Shown here: one piece after another, positions 62,391 through 64,000 of the stretch | Position numbering within the stretch: position 1 is the first letter of the stretch | Layout: every line of letters begins with the position of its first letter | Source: Pyxicephalus adspersus | Taxonomy: Eukaryota > Chordata > Amphibia > Anura > Pyxicephalidae | Assembly: GCF_032062135.1 (NCBI RefSeq) | Contig: NC_092868.1 | Coordinates: forward strand, 48,961,163 to 49,025,162 | DNA length: 64,000 bases | Reading direction: 5' to 3' | Made by a program: the position numbers and the translations under genes | The notes under the pieces: generated by a model | Told to the model about the DNA's origin: nothing | Database searches by the model: none | What the model saw: only the letters and a program-made list of their open reading frames with translations

Positions 62391-62807
62391 CTAAAAGAGA
62401 TACAGAAAGTAAAATATTAGTTACTAGCGATAGTATGCCACTAGCCACTAGTATGCACAAATCTAGTGAGCCCAGAAACATTAAAGGCAGGTTACACAGC
62501 AGGGGATCATGAGACGAGACTGCAGTACTGTACAGATAGGCCTGATAAATCTTAAAGTTAATTAAAGGTCAGATTTCATAGTGAATTGGATAGACTTTCA
62601 TACTTAAGGGACAGAACGCTGATCTAGATAGCATTACAGACTCTCCATAATATTTTCAGGCAAGAAAGGAAATACTTTTAGTTACTTTACTGGTGGTTAT
62701 TTTTGAATTAATGGTCACCTGCATATTATTTCTCATCTTACCTTTGCTTTAGGGTTGATTTAGGCCCCAGTGCACACCTGTGCATAAGTTATTCTACCAT
62801 GTGGTTA

Positions 62808-63075
62808 TTTTTATTATTACACAGTATTTATATAGCGTCAACATATTACGCAGAGCTGTACAAAGCCCATAGTCCTATCACTAGCTGTCCCTCAGAGGAC
62901 CTCACAATCTAATGTCCCTACCATAGTCATGTCATTACCAAAGTTTAAGGCCAATTTTGGGGGGAGCTAAATAACCTAACTGCATGTTTTTGGGATGTGG
63001 GAGGAAACTAGAGAACCCGGAGGAAACCCACGCAAACACTGGGAGAACCTGCAAACTCCATGCAGATAGTGTCCT
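62808..63075 (-). mobile_element. Retroposon fragment sharing the LINE tail
   Basis: TTTATATAGCGTCAACATAT and TACGCAGAGCTGTACA match the tail of the LINE at 63599; the right part TTTTGGGATGTGGGAGGAAA and CCCACGCAAACACTGGGAGA is a sequence very widespread in fish and amphibian retroposons. Could be a SINE or a second LINE subfamily. Confidence 0.7.
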
Positions 63076-63539
63076 GGCCCAGATGCATTGTTGGTGCACT
63101 GTAGTGGCATTCATTATTCATACCAGCCCAATGCACACAGCCAGCAAATGTCCCAACGTGTGTAGCACCAGACTTATGACATATAACAATGCTTGCTAGT
63201 AAGAAAAAAGTGCTTCTTCTGATAAGTTACTGTGTTTTAGGCTGCCCATTCAAACCAAAGGGATACCTTGTCCTTCACACTACACACTTCATACTACAAC
63301 ACACATCATTGTGACCACATAGCTGTGAACAGAGCCTGGTACTTAGGTTGTAATACGTTAACAAGCTTTGCATTAAAGCAACCCATTCAGTACAAATGGG
63401 ATGACAATGTACCATAGCAGGGTAAAAACACATACATGACCAATTTTTAGCAAATCATTGCTTAAATACGCACACAAGAGAATTGCTGTGAAAAGTTGTG
63501 TGTTTCATGTGCTGGATAGTGCATTGGTGTGCAATTCAC

Positions 63540-63562
63540 ATCACAATTATTAATATTATTAA

Positions 63563-63592
<30 letters not shown>
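63540..63592. repeat. (TTA)n microsatellite at a LINE 3' end
   Basis: ATTATTA units directly beside the LINE tail AATAAACAGGATTTATATAG; probably the retroposition tail (inference). Confidence 0.9.
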
Positions 63593-63593
<1 letters not shown>

Positions 63594-64000
63594 AAACAGG
63601 ATTTATATAGCGCCAACATATTACACAGCCCTGTACATTAAGTAGGGGTTGCAGATGACAGACGAATACAGACAGTGACACAGGAGGAGAGGACCCTGCC
63701 CAGAAGAGCTTACAATCTAGGAGGTGGGGGAAAAAACACAATAGGAGGGGAGATATGGAGTGGTGGGAAGTAGTGAAGGTTTAGGAGACATAAGAAGATG
63801 GGTAGGTGAGTTTGAAAAAATGGGATTTGAGTGTTCTTTTTAATGAGCAGAAATTAGAAGAAAGCCGAATAGGACGAGGAAAACCATTCCAGAGAGTCGG
63901 GGCAGCTCTAAAAAAGTCTTGGAGCCGTGTGTGTGATGAGGTTATGAGTGAGGAAGTCATTAGTAGGTCATCAGATGAGTGGAGAGAGCGGCAGGGGGAG
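63593..64000 (-). mobile_element. L2/Rex1-like LINE, 3' end (continues past the window)
   Basis: Inverted copy of the family at 14090-14800: CCATTCCAGAGAGTCGGGGC, TGATGAGGTTATGAGTGAGG and AAGTCATTAGTAGGTCATC are the reverse of sequences at about 14420-14490. The reverse-transcriptase end would lie right of 64000. Confidence 0.85.

Larger units (their letters stand above)
62391..64000. other. NPHP4 intron, right end (partial)
   Basis: Holds two retroposon 3' regions (62808-63075 and 63556-64000) and about 0.9 kb of unique DNA. The exon expected upstream of 62390 is not here. Confidence 0.75.

Noticed and set aside
62984..63199. 71-aa plus frame
   Set aside because: Falls in a widespread retroposon 3' region.

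Overview
The window is a piece of a vertebrate nuclear genome, most likely from a frog. It is AT-rich and dominated by interspersed repeats: foldback elements, hAT-like and Tc1-like remnants, CR1 and L2/Rex1-like LINE 3' ends, microsatellites and minisatellites. The only protein-coding signal is a set of short, spliced exons on the minus strand. The frog assignment rests on my recognition of the repeat types and on the moderate divergence of the protein from mammals; it is an inference.

One host gene fills the window: NPHP4 (nephrocystin-4), transcribed right to left. I find ten internal exons, at 62326-62390, 56135-56290, 52460-52596, 50239-50423, 49577-49697, 36654-36836, 34707-34836, 19252-19307, 17665-17790 and 1304-1449. 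All have AG acceptors and GT donors, all phases join, and together they give 1305 nt (434 full codons plus partial codons at both ends) with no stop. They correspond to roughly residues 150-590 of the about 1,426-residue human protein. The 5' exons lie beyond position 64000 and the 3' exons left of position 1. Nephrocystin-4 is a scaffold of the ciliary transition zone that works with NPHP1 and RPGRIP1L; loss causes nephronophthisis and Senior-Loken syndrome in humans.

Everything else is intron. From left to right: 1-1303 holds a 0.6-kb purine tract with a 60-bp minisatellite. Intron 1450-17664 holds foldback elements, hAT-like elements, a TTAA-flanked MITE nested in another repeat, a LINE 3' end, a nearly perfect 272-bp tandem duplication and a second long purine tract. 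Intron 19308-34706 holds many foldback and hAT-like copies and two degenerate minisatellites. Intron 36837-49576 holds a Tc1 remnant, several hAT-like copies and the best candidate conserved non-coding stretches. Intron 50424-52459 holds a third purine tract that abuts a splice acceptor and a 117-nt hairpin. Introns 52597-56134 and 56291-62325 hold a CR1 fragment, a 35-bp minisatellite, hAT-like and foldback copies, and a Tc1 element split by a later insertion. Window end 62391-64000 holds two retroposon 3' ends that share a tail.

No complete new genetic system is visible. The most notable points are the unusual splice acceptors (a T23 run before a 56-nt exon, and about 760 nt of pyrimidine-rich sense sequence before another), three long same-strand purine tracts, several strong hairpins and the recent tandem duplication. 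Exon, splice and repeat calls were made by eye without alignment tools; most repeat boundaries are approximate.
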